Source: Lepturacanthus savala (taxonomy: Eukaryota > Chordata > Actinopteri > Scombriformes > Trichiuridae). Taken from it: a DNA stretch of 64,000 bases. The position numbers were made by a program, and so were the translations under genes. The notes beneath the pieces were generated by a model that was not told the origin of the DNA, did no database searches, and worked only from the letters and a program-made list of their open reading frames with translations. The DNA is taken from assembly GCA_030544235.1 (NCBI GenBank), contig CM060466.1:1587592-1651591 (forward strand), given 5' to 3'. How positions within the stretch are numbered: the stretch's first letter is position 1; every line of letters begins with the position of its first letter. This document shows, piece by piece, positions 38,270 to 52,200 of the stretch.

Positions 38270-38750
38270 TTGAGGAAAAGATTAGAAATCAGACAAGCTA
38301 ATGGACCAGCTAAAACACCCAGGGTGATGAGGGAGGGGGCCTGGAGGTTTTCTCTTTGTCGGCACAAGGTCAAAACCCAAACAAAAATATCCTTACTGCT
38401 GATTAATCCTCTGGCTAATTAATTGCACCTTAGGGATGTGGAAGGGCACAGGTGTTGGCTTCCGATGTTCCCTTTGAGATAGCTGTTATTGAGTAATTGC
38501 CTGTAATTGCACTGCTGATATGAATCTGTTCTCTGTTGCTCGCTACGCTGAGTAACATGAACTGTAGAGTGAGAGTGTTTGACATAAATAAAATAACATT
38601 CATGTCTTTGTGTGTGGGTCTGGAACACCTCAGACACAGCTGTCAGTGACTCATCAATCTGAAGATAAAGGAGGGGCGGTAATCTTCCTGGGTCCCCGCA
38701 TTGTGTGGGTTTGACAGTGTGTGTGGATTTCCCACCTGCAGACAGTAAAT
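38270..38750. promoter_or_regulatory. Candidate cis-regulatory island
   Basis: Dense recognisable motif cores in about 480 bp: TAATCC and TAATTA homeodomain types (38400-38430), an E-box CACAGGTG (about 38449), a nuclear-receptor half-site AAGGTCA (38365-38371), TGACTCATCA followed by AGATAAAGG (about 38647-38670), and GGGGCGG (about 38674). There are no open frames of interest. It looks like a conserved non-coding element, but this is inference from composition only. Confidence 0.25.
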
Positions 38751-40002
38751 AAAAAATATAAAGTAAAGCTCACACTAGTTTGCTAATGCATTACTTTCAT
38801 CTGTATTAACATCTGTATTTTATGGCAAAATATTTCATTCTTTCTGCACTAATACTGTATAACATGACTGACATGGATCAATAAGATCTCATCACCCATA
38901 TGATTACTATGTTCCTTGTGCAAATCTAACCCCCTGTGCAATATCACCAAAATGTTCAATGATTTTAATTTGTATTATCTTACAATAATTTTAGTACTTT
39001 TATGGTAAAGTGTGGAGTATTTTATCTAATTTATAATATGAACAGGTTAGAATTACATTAAAAATACAGGCCTCAAAATACAACCATAATGCAGCAAAAT
39101 GAGCACACTGAAACTAAAATAATGACACCTGTGACTACCAATTGAGTTGAATTGCCAGAACGAGGTTATAAAAGAACCTGTGAACATCACAACTTTCTTA
39201 ATTTTGGCCTGGCCTGTATCTCATGCAACATGACTCTGTGGTTAGGTACATAATCATCAGTAGTCTACTGAACAGAAGCCAAACCACAGTTGCAGCAGTG
39301 ATTAGGAGGTACAGTACAGGACGACCCATACCACCAACAAGGAGGTGCAATAGCAGCACGTGTTATTCACTATTTATGCAACCAAAATTTAAACCTGTTA
39401 AAATACACACTTGCTTTGTAGGCAATTAAAAGTACCAGAGAATGCATGAGTGTTTTTTCATCTGTTGTTTCTTCAGTCCTTGATGAAATTGAAATAGATA
39501 ATTAATGATCATTTACTTTACAATTGCATCTACTTGAAACTTAATACTATTTCAATGTAATTGGTTTAGAATTAGTTTATATTTATAGCCATGAAATTGT
39601 AAAAAACAAAATAAACTGTCTTATGTTATCACTTATATTTTATGATTGTATGATAAGTATTACTTCAATGACGGGGTTTTGCAGAGAAATCCCTTGATGG
39701 TCATTATTTCTGGGCATAGCCAACCCATTCTGTCCACCGGCTTTGGGGGGGATTTCTCACTTACACTGGGGTTTTCCTGGCAACTTTCTCTTTTTTCATT
39801 TCCATGACTTTTGTTCGTTGTTGTGGTTGTAAAAAGCAGCTGTTGGGAAAAAATGCTGATTTCACCTACTTTCATTGTTTGGACTAATTTGTACTAATGG
39901 CTATTTGAGTAGTCTGTGATCAGCAGCTTCCTGAGATGAGACATGTTTGGCCATATGGCTGCGGTGCCCTCCATGTCACTGTTAGACCTTTGTTGTGTCC
40001 TT

Positions 40003-40004
<2 letters not shown>
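38751..40004. other. Gene-poor DNA
   Basis: AT-rich unique sequence with no recognisable gene or repeat terminus. Confidence 0.5.
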
Positions 40005-40079
<75 letters not shown>

Positions 40080-40089
40080 GTGCGTGTGC

Positions 40090-40125
<36 letters not shown>

Positions 40126-40126
40126 A
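40005..40126. repeat. (TG)n-(GA)n compound microsatellite
   Basis: About 50 TG repeats with a few CG interruptions (40075-40090), followed by about 11 GA repeats. Frames across it are artefacts. Confidence 0.97.
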
Positions 40127-42859
40127 ATTTGCTTTTTCCCCGAACTTCTTGCCCATCTGTTCTCTTCACTTTGAACTAAACTATTTTAATTTGTGGTGTG
40201 CTTATTGATATATCATTTCATTCCATGTGGTAGCATTATACACTAATTCCTAAGTCAAGACACTAGTGAAAACCTTATAAATCTCTTATTATTGTGAATA
40301 AAATGACTGATCTAGTCATCACATTTTGGAAGGAATTCTAGTAGAAATGGGCAGAACACAGTGATCAACTGATATTCTATAATAATAATTAGAATTTATT
40401 GATGAAGTTAAGGTCATTCTGTCCTTCACATTTTTCTTTTCATTCTGAATTTAATTATTTTAAGTGCTTGATAAAAAATATAAGCATGTCTATTAGATTA
40501 TTACATCCACAATTCATCACGTAAATAAAAAATGTAACAGCTGATTTTGTGCAGCCATATTCACATAGTTAATTCATCCTTGCCATTGTTGCTATCAATT
40601 TCAATCACATGCTTGGCATAAAATGAGAATTGCAAAGGGGGAGTGAGTCTACACCACCATACCACAGATCTTATTTTATTATTATTATTATTTTAGCTCA
40701 AGCACAGGCATGTGCATGTTTCTCATGTTAGGGTATAGGCTTACATTGAAGTTGGGAGTCATTTATAGATTTAGGCATTAAACTGGCACTGTATATTATG
40801 CTTATTGAACAGGAAAACATGCACTGATAGCAGTTGCAGGGATTTTATTTGTGACCCCTTGTTTACTCAACAGTCCCCTGAAACATGATTCTTCCCTTGA
40901 CAACTGTCCAACCACCTTTTTCACGAGTGCTGGGCTTGGAATGTTTTTTTCCTCTCACTATTTTTTCACATTTTGGAAAACAAGGACAGGAAATCCTTTG
41001 TCTAATTTAAGTACAAGGGCAAAGAAGCCATTTAAAATATATATGGCAGGTTAAAGGAAAGGAGCAGAGCTGTCATTGGTTAGAAAGTCCAAGAGTGGGA
41101 CAGCGCAACTGGGTGTGATTGGTATTTGAAGCATGACATCAGTGACAGGTGGTAAAATGCAATACTTGCTTTGGACAGAGCTGAAGGAGAATGGGAGTGA
41201 GGTAAGAACAGAGTGAGCTAGTGATATGAAAGGAAGAAAGGAAGGATTGGAGGAAGGAGGAGTTGTAGGAATCCTCACTACGTCACCTTGTACACCAATA
41301 TAGCTCTGATGTTGCTGACCACATTCAGGGAAGACTCCAGTCAGCTGGTCCTTACTGTACCCTGCAGCCTCTCAGGAATAGAACTACTCAATAAGCCTGT
41401 GGAAAAAGGAAATGGTCCATTATTTTAAGTTTCTATTTGAATTGAAGAATTTCACGAATAACATATGTATACACTCACTGTGTTGATGGACAGCACAGCA
41501 GCTTGTGAAAGAGAAAATTTACTGTCTACACCCGGGCAGCAGCTATAAATAACTATTTCAGAGCAGCAAAAAAAGGCTGGTCAGGCTCAGTTGTCAATGC
41601 CAACGCAGTCCACCCCCACTACTCATGTTACTTCACCTCTGAGTCTTGTGAGGTGTCCTGTGCTAGAATTCCTGCCCGACAAATATTTCTCTAATCCAAT
41701 ATAGACAACATTAGCTAGCTAAAGGAGAAAATCATTTTGTTTGTCTGTTTTGAGCTCACCACTCTTACCTGGTATCCTCTCCATTTTTTGACCGACTGGA
41801 AGCTAGACATAAACTTATCACCAGACACATGCTGGTAAAATATGCACTCACCAGCCAAAAGAAAAAAAAACAATGTTAATCTATTAAGTGCCTGCTAAAA
41901 TGTCAACATTCAGTCGCCATTTGGACATGAACACAAAGTCTTTTTTTCACCCTGACTGGAGGATCATGGCACAAGGATTGTTTTTTTTGTCAGAGTTTGG
42001 CTACTGTGACTGAACCTATAGCTGCTGTAAGTTGACTTCATCCTTCGTTTTGCCGGCAGCAAGTTTGACAAGCCAGATGGATCTCTAATGTCACTTTGTC
42101 CAAAGTCCAAGTAAGCTGTTTGGCGACTCAGTCACCTGTCTCCAAGCTCTCAGCACCCAGTTTGACACTCAAAATGTCAGCGGATCCCAGGTAACTGGAG
42201 GGCTTTTCTTAACTCTTGTCATCACTTTCACATCAAAACTGACCACAGAACATTTGATAGGCTAGAAAGGAAGGGTGATTGTTAATAATCTGTCAGAACA
42301 ACAATGGTGGTGGAATTTACTGTTTAGATTTAAAAGTTTATCAGGCGTAGAAATACATGGTAAGCACATACTTTTGTCCAAGCAAGAAATAAATTAATTG
42401 CATGTTAAGATATTCTAAAAACAGTCTTAAAACAAGTCTTGTTTCTGTTTTAAAGGTAACCAGGTATATGGAATTATTATATAACAAATACTTAATTGTT
42501 GGTAATTATGTTTTTTCTATTGTGCATTCCAGGTTATATCACTTAAACTGCAGTTAGATTATTTTTACTTTATTGTTGTTGTTGTCGTCAAATTGAAAGA
42601 TATTTTTTGTTGGCAAAATCAGATAACTCCATGTTTCATGTTTCAGATAAACCACAGCCATGTTATGGATATGAATTTATTATAAATGCAATATTTGAAA
42701 TTCTTTAACCTAAACACGTTGCACAGAAAACTGAAACAAAAAACAGCCAACGGCAATATTAGACTATTAAAAGATCACATTAACCTGTAGTTTTAATAAA
42801 GTATATCAACTAAACTTTTTAAAGGGCTACCTCAGTGGTGACCAGACCAGATTCGTTGT
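40127..42859. other. Gene-poor DNA with promoter-like patch at 41.05-41.2 kb
   Basis: No supported gene. 41060-41201 has two inverted CCAAT boxes (tcATTGGtt at about 41073 and gATTGGta at about 41118), a CRE/E-box-like tgacatcagtgacaggtgg and a donor (gtgag|gtaaga at 41202). 41330-41560 has CAGCTG and a MEF2-type CTATAAATAA (41543-41552). Both are discussed as a candidate rbm20 promoter and muscle element. Confidence 0.45.
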
Positions 42860-43210
42860 AATGCAGTATTTCATAGTATTCTGTGCAACTCGATTTTCAG
42901 TGTGACAGTATTTCACAGTATTCAGTGTAACTGTATTCAGTGCGATTCTGTGTTTCACAGTGTTCAGTGAACTGTATTCTGTGTTTCACAGTATTCAGTT
43001 TAACTCTGTATTCAGTGTTTCACAGTATTCAGTGTCCCTCACTCTTTCACTGTATACAGTGTCACTCAGTGTTTCACTTTACACAGCCCTCCATGTTACT
43101 CTGTATCTTAGTATTCAGTCTAAAACCCATACTCCATATTTCAGTTTTTAATGTTCCATAATCTTCAGTGTTTCACATTGTAGTATTTAACAGTCAGTAT
43201 TTCACTATCA
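42860..43210. repeat. Degenerate minisatellite (CAGTATTCAGTGT / TGTTTCACAGT motifs)
   Basis: A cluster of imperfect direct repeats mixing CAGTATTCAGTGT-like and TGTTTCACAGTATTCAGT-like blocks about 12-35 bp apart (for example near 42906, 42950, 42986, 43016 and 43066). It decays at both ends. Frames across it encode low-complexity Ser/Val/Phe peptide with no meaning. Confidence 0.8.
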
Positions 43211-46200
43211 GGTTGTTACTCTACTGCAAAGCAGAGGCCACCATGTTGTTGTTGTTGTATCTAATCACACTGTGGAATGAGGAATGTCCTCATTTCTTTG
43301 ACTCTGACCAGGGAGAACAGTGGTGAACAATTGGTATAGCTGGCTTGAATTGCAGGTCTGTGAAATGGTTGCTTTTGGCAGCATCAGATTATGCATTTAC
43401 ATCAAATGCAATTTTAAACGCTTTCTCCATACTATCTAGCAGCTCATATAATTAAATAGCTCTTCTTCACCTCTTGTGTAAGAGGTACAGGACAGAATCT
43501 TTGCATTTTCCTTCCCTTCAGCTTTGTTTGAAGTTCAACATGGGTCCTGCACACATCTTTTGACTGGTGTCAGAATGCCAGGTCAATGTCATACGCTATA
43601 ATACAAAGCATATGAGGTCATGAGCTCATCATTTTGATGACAGAAGAGGTCATGCATCTTTTTCACATCCAAGCCAGTAAGAAGATACTTTCTGTCAGGG
43701 GGACCACAGCAAGCATAATGGCTGGCTTCTGGTTTCATTTGAGTTATAAGTGCCTGCATCCAGTATTTGGCAATGCAGCAGAGGCAAACTTTTGACTGAG
43801 ACAAAACCACAATTCTTTCTATACACACTTCCCACACTCATAAAGCTATGGGTTTGAATAGTGAGCAAGTGAATTGAAGGAGAAATGATTAATTATTTAA
43901 AATTTAAAATCCAAATTCAAACATTTACTTTTTTTAGATTCTCAAACATAAACATTTGGAAAGATTCACAGTTTTATAACAAATGAAAATGTATCCTTGG
44001 GTTTATACACTTCAAACTACGTAAGAGATTAAAAACAAACAATCGAGACATAGAACAGAAAAATTATCAGTAGAAGAGTGAAGTCAAAGCTAGAAGATTA
44101 TAATTAAGTTTGTGTGTTGTTAACAGACTTCAAGCCCAATGCACTGTATGGAAAAAGCAAATAGTTTGGCAATATTCTTTACTTACAAAAATGCTTTGTA
44201 GGTATATTTCCAAGCTCTTTCAGAACAAAGTACTTAACCGTCAGATCCTAATTTGTGATTTGCTGGATTATCCACTCAACCATTGACCAGCGGCATCTAT
44301 TGTGGAATAAAGCAAACAGTTTATCTTGGTTAACGTGTCAGCAGACAGTGCGATTCCTGACATTCTATGAATGTTACGACATAGTTTTCACTACGTTGCA
44401 CGAATAAGTTTTATCTTTCCTCTTTCTTTTTATGCTCCTAAGGCGACCGTATCACGGATTCTTCAGTTTCGATCAAATTACCCTCTTTAAAGATGATATT
44501 GAAAGTTACACTGAGTTCGCCTTTAGACAGCACATCTCTAGCTCAAAGTAGCAGTTACAGTGCGTCACCAGACCTGAATACTGTGCTGATCCACTGAAGG
44601 GATCGGTCGGGTTTTGTTCAAGAATAGCACTGACATTTAACATTCTCTTATGTAAACATGAACTTGCAATGCATTGACAACAGACAATGACTTTGGGTTC
44701 AGAATGTGCTGCGTATTAAAAAATAACTTATGACAGTTCACATTTGTAAAGGGTGATGTATCAGTTTTGCAAATTAACTCTTCTAACACATCAGACAGGT
44801 GTCGTTCTGAAGTTCTCAAGTAGGTGCAGGGTCAGCAGAGCTTTAAAGACTAATTGCAGTTTTCCTGTTGGGGGATGCATTTGTTGGAATGCTCTTAAAA
44901 TTCCAGTGGGGAGGCAGCTGTCAAGTCAGAAGGTTCTTTTTGACCTTCATGTTTCACAGTGACCCCAATATCCTGTGTTACACCATCCTAAATGGTTGTA
45001 ACAGGATTACCTACACCTACCACGTGTAAGTGAGGAATGGAGAAAAATATCTCTCTAGTGTAAGTTGCTTAGGGTTTAGTTGCATGGCTCTGAGTTAAAC
45101 TTGTAATTGTGTTTGACGTATGTCAGTGACGGACAGAAGGTTTGGTCTAGTCACCAGAGAAACACGTAAAGAAAGGAAGTGATGCCTTATCTGAATGGGG
45201 CGCCCAGTGAGGGGGGCAGACCCTGTGTCTCTGTAGCCAAGATACCTCACCCATTGCAAGGGTGCCATAAATCAGAACCCCCTCCCCTTTGCAACTATGC
45301 CATATGTGGTGGAAGGCAAGTTGACCCTGCTTCCTCACCCATCCAACCGTGTCTCATAGCATCATATGTGTGTGTGTTGACTAGTAGTGGCTATGTGGTG
45401 CTTGATTTATTGAAAAGTTAAATTAAGGCAGGAATGTCAGTAACTGTTTATGCCATATTGGGAAGCATAAGGGGTGCATGGTCTTCTCTTGATTAGGGTC
45501 TTGGGTCACATATTCTGAAGTCTGTCCCTGTGTCTCTGAGTACATATGTAGGTGTCCACATTTGTGTGTGTTTGTTGACCATGAGCATTCTGTCTAGCAA
45601 TATTTTAGCCAACTCTTTAAGAAATTCGCAAAAGTTTCCTTCAAGCACTTTTATCCCATTCCAAAGATGACTAACGACGCAAGATTACATCATGAGCCAC
45701 AAAATGCCATAATCAGTGCCTGGAAATGTAAACATTGTGACACTTATTCCAACAGATTGGATAGAACCCTCTGATCAAAATGAGCACAGTGCCCTCATAT
45801 GGCAGGCTCATTCATCCCTGTCAGATCTCCTGAGGCCAGTTATGGCAATATGTGGCACCACCTAGTGGAATTGGGAATAAGTGTTTGATAAAAACACAAT
45901 GCCCTTGTGTATGTGCGCGTGCATGTGTGTGTATCTGTAAGTAAGAGAGAGCTTTTTTTTGGCTTTTCCTTGATAATAAGGTCTGTACAATCAGGATACA
46001 GCACATTTAATAAACAATAAGACCACACACAAAATGTTCTAAAACCAATTTTTATAGTTCCATGGAATGCCATCTGCACTTGTTGTTATTAAGCTTAATA
46101 TTATTGACCCTTTTTCCAATTTTTATTGGTTCACTGTATTAACAGTCTAAATAAAAACACTCCTGATAGCCATTTCATTTATCGTTGGTCATTGGAGAGT

Positions 46201-49200
46201 CAGAGCGCAAGATATTGGCACAGGTCAAAACGCCGTTTATTTTCTCTGTGCTGTCTGGATATGATGCCAACAGATGGTGTGAATATAAATCTGTCAAGGT
46301 GATACACTACCTCCCTGGGATTTGAATATTTGTGTGCTTAGGTAAAGTGCCTATTTATAACTTAACTAAAAACAACTAAACAAAAATCTTCAAATACGGA
46401 GAGATCTGCAGAGGAGAGAAGGGAAGAATTAGTATTATCAGTAGATGAAATTGATCTCACATATTTAATTAGCACATTTTTGGTGTTATATATTTCAATT
46501 TTACTGTGGGTACTATTTTTGTCTGCAACAAAGGCACTATTTTAAATAGTGAAAGGTTAATGCATTTATTAGGTGATGGATACTTACAAACTGTCATTTT
46601 CTACAATGTTGGTTTACTTACTGATAAAATAAATTAAAAAAGAGAAAAAGATGATGATAAAAAATGACAATAAAATTAAATCATAAAAAACAGCATAGTG
46701 ATACAACTATTATAAAAACAATTACAAATGTATGCTACTCTGGTTACAGTGTGCAACTGCACACGTTACCCTGACAATGTATGTTTAGAACATTGCTATA
46801 TTGCACATTTACTTTTTGTTGTAGTTGTTTAAATCTATTAATAGAAACACCAGAATAGTCTTTGCGAGGCACCTAGAGTCTCTTCTCCTTTGGTTTTATT
46901 TGTGAGAAATATATAGGAAGGAAAAAAATGTCTTTCCCCAACATAGTTGTTGAAATCAGAGCATGTTTGGCCTGTTGTTCTTTAAAGAGTATGAACCATA
47001 AACAACTTTAAGAGGGGAGATGGAATATTTGAATTATTATCTTTCATTTGTTATTATAATAGATGAGTGAAACAGTCAGCTGCTGTTTTCTACTACTTTG
47101 AAGCTGACTGCTAACCTTTTCGCTACACTAAGCTTTATTCGGGCTAAACAGGAGCGTATGGAGCATTACCCTAAGGCCTCCTCTGGAAATACTTTCCTCC
47201 CTATGCGCCGGTTTACCCCTGTCCTCACACACACACGCTAACCACTTGTGACTTTTCATCACATGCATCTCCTCTGCCCGTTCACTGGTAGTTAATAACA
47301 GAGCCGCGTCACTCACATAGGGTGTAGACCACTAGCAGTGAAGTTATGCTAGTGTACATGTGCTAGCATTAGTCGTCGTTTTAGAGGGTAGAGACATGCG
47401 TCAGTCTCAGCTCCTGGGCAGAGGTCAGACTATAGAGAAGGAGTGCTGAGTGTTGTGTCCTAGATGTAACTCGGACCTCCGCTGCCAGTTTTTCAAGGTT
47501 TGTGTGCTTCCTCTAATACCTCCAGGGGTGCTTTTGGATACGAGCCTATAGTAACGTAGTGCTTGAGGAGGTACAGTTTGTCAGCTGTACGATGTTGTGG
47601 ATCTGCACAAAGGCGGGAATTACAGCTGTTTGAGGAGCTACACTGTGTGTGGATGTTTTGCCATATTTATTGGATGTTTCATTGGACTATTCTGTAGCTG
47701 GACTGGGACTTGAATCCTTCCGCTAATTTGTTGCTTCCTCCGATGAGACTCTGCGGATTGATTGGGCCCATGTGGCGTTTTGTTATGACTACGGAGCTGC
47801 CTTTGGTCTCTGTGAATTTGGACGCTTTTTTTATTTGGACGGTGTGGGTTAGAATTGACACAGAGAGTTTAGTGTGTTTTCTCTCCAAAGCTGTTCAGGA
47901 AAACATGACTATTTGATGCACTTTGCTAAAGTTATGATTTACTACTTATTAGGCCACCAGACGCACATTTATACAGTTGAATACAGAAAATTGTTGAGCT
48001 TCTGAATTTCTTTAAATATTATTGCAATGTTTATGGATGTTTAAAGGTTTGGAATCTATCATTATTGCTTTTAAATGCTTTTACCAGTGCAAACGTTAGG
48101 AGTGTGTCTGAATATTTGTCTATAGTACGCCATGTTCATCAAAGTTATTGGACAATTTATATAAGATGCGTTCACCTGGAATTTATTGCAGTGGATCACA
48201 TTTGTCTGTTAGAGGTGAAAATTGTCGCCAGACAAGAAGGGATGCTTTCAGCAAGATTGACGCTAGGGTTTACATTTTACCGTCAGGCTCTGTACCTGGT
48301 GATGGGCTTAGTTCTGGATGAAAGAGCCAAACATCACAATCAGACTGAAGCCGATGATGTCAAATTATAAGTGCATTTCTACAAATTAATCAAGGGACCT
48401 ACATGTGACAGAGGTCCAAATCAGAAGCCTACACATTATTGCATAAAAGCATTGCCTATCGTATATTTTCCCCAATGTTCTTTTAGAAGATACTGGTCAA
48501 AATGAAACATCAAAAAATGTAGAATTATCAGAATTAGAATTAGTGACAATAGATCTACTGTGGCTACTAAATTCCACCTCAGTGTAATCTGATCAATATG
48601 ATACAGTTTTAAACTGCATGTATCTAGAGGGCAAATATACATGTAAACTAAATCAGCCATCACGTTTACCTCACTTTACAGCTTTATAGCTCTTTAATGC
48701 TCTGTATGTGAATAATTTGAACTGACAAAACTAATACTATTTTACAGCACTCTGAATACTAACAATTAATTTGCACATTCCCTAGAATGACATAAATATT
48801 GCATGTTTTTTTTATTAGGGCTTGTTTATATTTTATTTGTAATTGTGAAACAAAATGAAAATACCTTGAGTCGTGTAAATTATTTTGTACATGGATGATT
48901 TTTAAACGACCACATGAAGCTATTCTTAAGACTGAGCTAATACTGTTTGTTGGCATTGAAGCTCTGCTACGCTCGCAAGAGGCCTTATCTGTCAAAAGTA
49001 CAGTTGTAAAGAGCGCTGCAACAGTTTAATAAACAGACTGGCATTATATATAAAAAATAGTGATAACAACGGATGGTCAAAACATAACAGACAAAAATAA
49101 CTTTATGCATATGTTATATTCAGATGTCTATGTCCTGAACAGTTTTATCTCTGGGATGCAACAATACAGCTGTGTAGGGGATTGAAATAACGTTGACTGA

Positions 49201-52200
49201 AGTAACATAGAGTTCAATCCAAGCTCTATGGTACAACACAAACTTGCGTTCCGACATTCTTTTGTTGGGATTGAACAGAAGAATATCTACTTTTGTTTAT
49301 ATGTATTGTTTATATGTATTTGAAGTTAGATGATGTCTATTTAAAAACAGTTATTACTACTGTGAGATTCCATTCATCAATAATGTATTAATTAGCCAAA
49401 CAACAGAGGCCAAACTCATGCTGTTACTGATTCTGGAGCTTCTTGGTCATTTGAAGGAAAAGTCTACATCATTGAGTTTATCTATTTATCATTTTCCATA
49501 GGTCAACAAACTATTACTGGAATAATGTCTCATTCATTGCTGTTTTATTTAAGAGATACGAGAAAAAAATACAACAGAGTAAAAAATAAATTAGCTTGGT
49601 CCCCTTATTGCAGTGTTAATTTCGTTAATGTCTGTATAATTTATCAACATTAACACACTTTATTGTTCCAAATATTGTACCACTAAAGATTACATTTCAT
49701 TTTTTATGTTTCTATTGCAGCGGCTGTTCAATCACGAGTGTTTGGAACAGGCTGATTACTTGGCTTCCATTATTGCTGCTTGCAGCTTTCTCGAGAACCA
49801 CACACTCGACACTCTCTTCTTTGGGTCTTCAGCAATGCACCCACCATGTGCGAAGTCAATTGGATGAATGGTTGTTGAGAAAATGGAAGGACAGGCAGCC
49901 ACAGACTATAAATTAAGATTAAAGAATGAAAAACGGATCCTGTTGCAGCGTAAATAACAAAGGTTTATATGTTCTTTCAACAAAGTCAATTTCACTTTTA
50001 AACAGGGGGTGTACTGGTGGTGTGGTTGTGCGGACTGTTTCAAACCCTATTTTAACTCTACCCTTCCACACCTAATTGCAGATAATTTAACACCTATGTA
50101 TATTTCCTATCTTCATCACATTGGTCTGAAGTGTGTAACACACTGTGCCAGCTGCCCAAGAGTCCATATTAGTCTATCGAGGACACTGTGTGTCTGGATG
50201 GCAGAGGACAACTCTAGTATTTATAGCTTTGAGTCATAAGCTGGGATGGTGTAAGTGTATCTCTCTCTCCATCAGTATGCTTGTTCACTTAAGAGCGTGT
50301 ACAATCAGCAGTGAAACTGGGGACTGTCAATTGTCTAGAGTGACTCATTTGTCATAATTGCTTGTGTAACTTCCGTAGACTGTTGAATGTAATTTGTCAC
50401 AAGTGGTGGTCTGTTTTATCGTAGCATCCCAAATACGTAAGACCAGAACCATGTGTGTAACGGCATCGCCTGGGTCTCAATATGAACTGTACATCCAGTA
50501 ACATGAGTCTGACAGGAGGCATGAGATTCTGAGTCCGATTCAAGAATCTTTACTAAAAAATGAAGGATTTTGTTACATGTTCACACGATAGAAAGATAGA
50601 AAAACTACATGCTCTTATGCCTAACGCAGCTCCCTGCTTCTCTACTGCATATGACGTCACAAATATTGAGCGATTCAGTAAAAAAAATATGTGTATACAA
50701 AAATACAAATTACTGACTATGGTCCTTTAACATAATACACATAACTTTTATGCTAATTTTTATGAAAAAGGTTACATGAGTGTTTAACTGGGAGAAGTGT
50801 AAATATATTTTCAGTCTAAAACATTCATTAGATATTTGTTTGAAAAAAAACATATAGAGTTAAATTTCACCTAGATACTATTTTAATATCTTACTCCATT
50901 TATTTTTTTAAAGCAGTAATAGTTTTAGTGACTATAATAGATATATAAATATTTGCTTTTCATAAAATGTGAAAAATTGTGTAAAATTAATGGGTCAACA
51001 ATAAGCTAAATCAGACCTAAAATGTTCTGTTTTCCTAAAATCTATATTTAACATTAAATTACAATATTTAGCCACATTCGATTTTTTTTTTATTATTTGA
51101 AGATGAGCATGTCTAACTAGCAGCCTAGCTTCCAGTCGGTATCAGAGTTGGTAGGACACGTATTACAGTAGTAAATCTAAAGACAGAGTAGAATCAATGA
51201 ATAAAACAGGTATGCTAAAAGCAAAGTAGAACTGCAGATATGGAATTAGTTCTCTCTAATAAATGTATTTACTTTTCAAATCTTTTTTATTAATTGCTTA
51301 ATATATTACTATATATAAAGTGAAAGAATTGAAATTGCCCAACCTTTTTCTTTCTATATATTTCTTATTGCCCAGAAGTCTTACATGCAGAGTAAAGAAC
51401 AACAATGAACTCATCCTACTGAGAAGTATTATGTGGCTTTGTAACAAAAGCCTGATATAAAACAACTCCTCTGAGCCAGGCGTACATAAAATAACATCAT
51501 TGAGCCACACCTTTGCTCTGGGTGACAGATTCTGTCACCACTGAAATTAGTGGTTACGGTAACTGGTTTAGAGTATAAATAGCGATAATATAGTTCCCCA
51601 CCACTGCTCCGCTAGCCTGTTGTACCGCATATCACAACCTCTTCACTTTTAATGAAGTTATTTAAGGTAATTACAAAGTAATCTGCCAGTTATGGAAACA
51701 GCAGATCCCCAAGACCCTGCAAAAAGTGGTTTGTTCAGCTGAGCTCTAAAATGTTTGAATATAAGTTACATCAGGCACTGCAGGAATATGGCAAGGAGAA
51801 TTATTAAAGATCCCAAGAACCTTAGAAAACACTGCCTAAAATTGTCCTCTATCTAAACTATTGTACTTTTGCCCTTGGGAGCTTTAAAACAACCTGCCCA
51901 GGGTGATAAAAAAAAGAAAAAAATATTTTTAATCACATCTTGGTTCCAAATTTTATATAAATAGCTTTTATGTGATGTATAAACTTTTCTTTATTGTCTT
52001 TCATTTAAATTATTTTTATTGCCCAATTGAGAAAACACTGTGATCATATGTGACAAATACAGATTGAATGATATATCTGTGATGTAACAGCAGTTAATGC
52101 AGTCCTACAGTCGTGGTAGCCACCTTGCCAGCTAAAAGTAACATCGCCTTAAGCTCGTCTTTCTTTTCGGTATATTGCTTTTTAAAGCTGAGCTAGTAAT

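Noticed and set aside
47710..47916. 68-codon frame in a UTR-like patch as rbm20 exon 1
   Set aside because: No donor in the needed phase and no similarity to RBM20; composition alone is not enough.
51560..51680. TATA box TATAAATAG as an rbm20 promoter
   Set aside because: An isolated TATA-like word in AT-rich DNA without a convincing exon or donor downstream.
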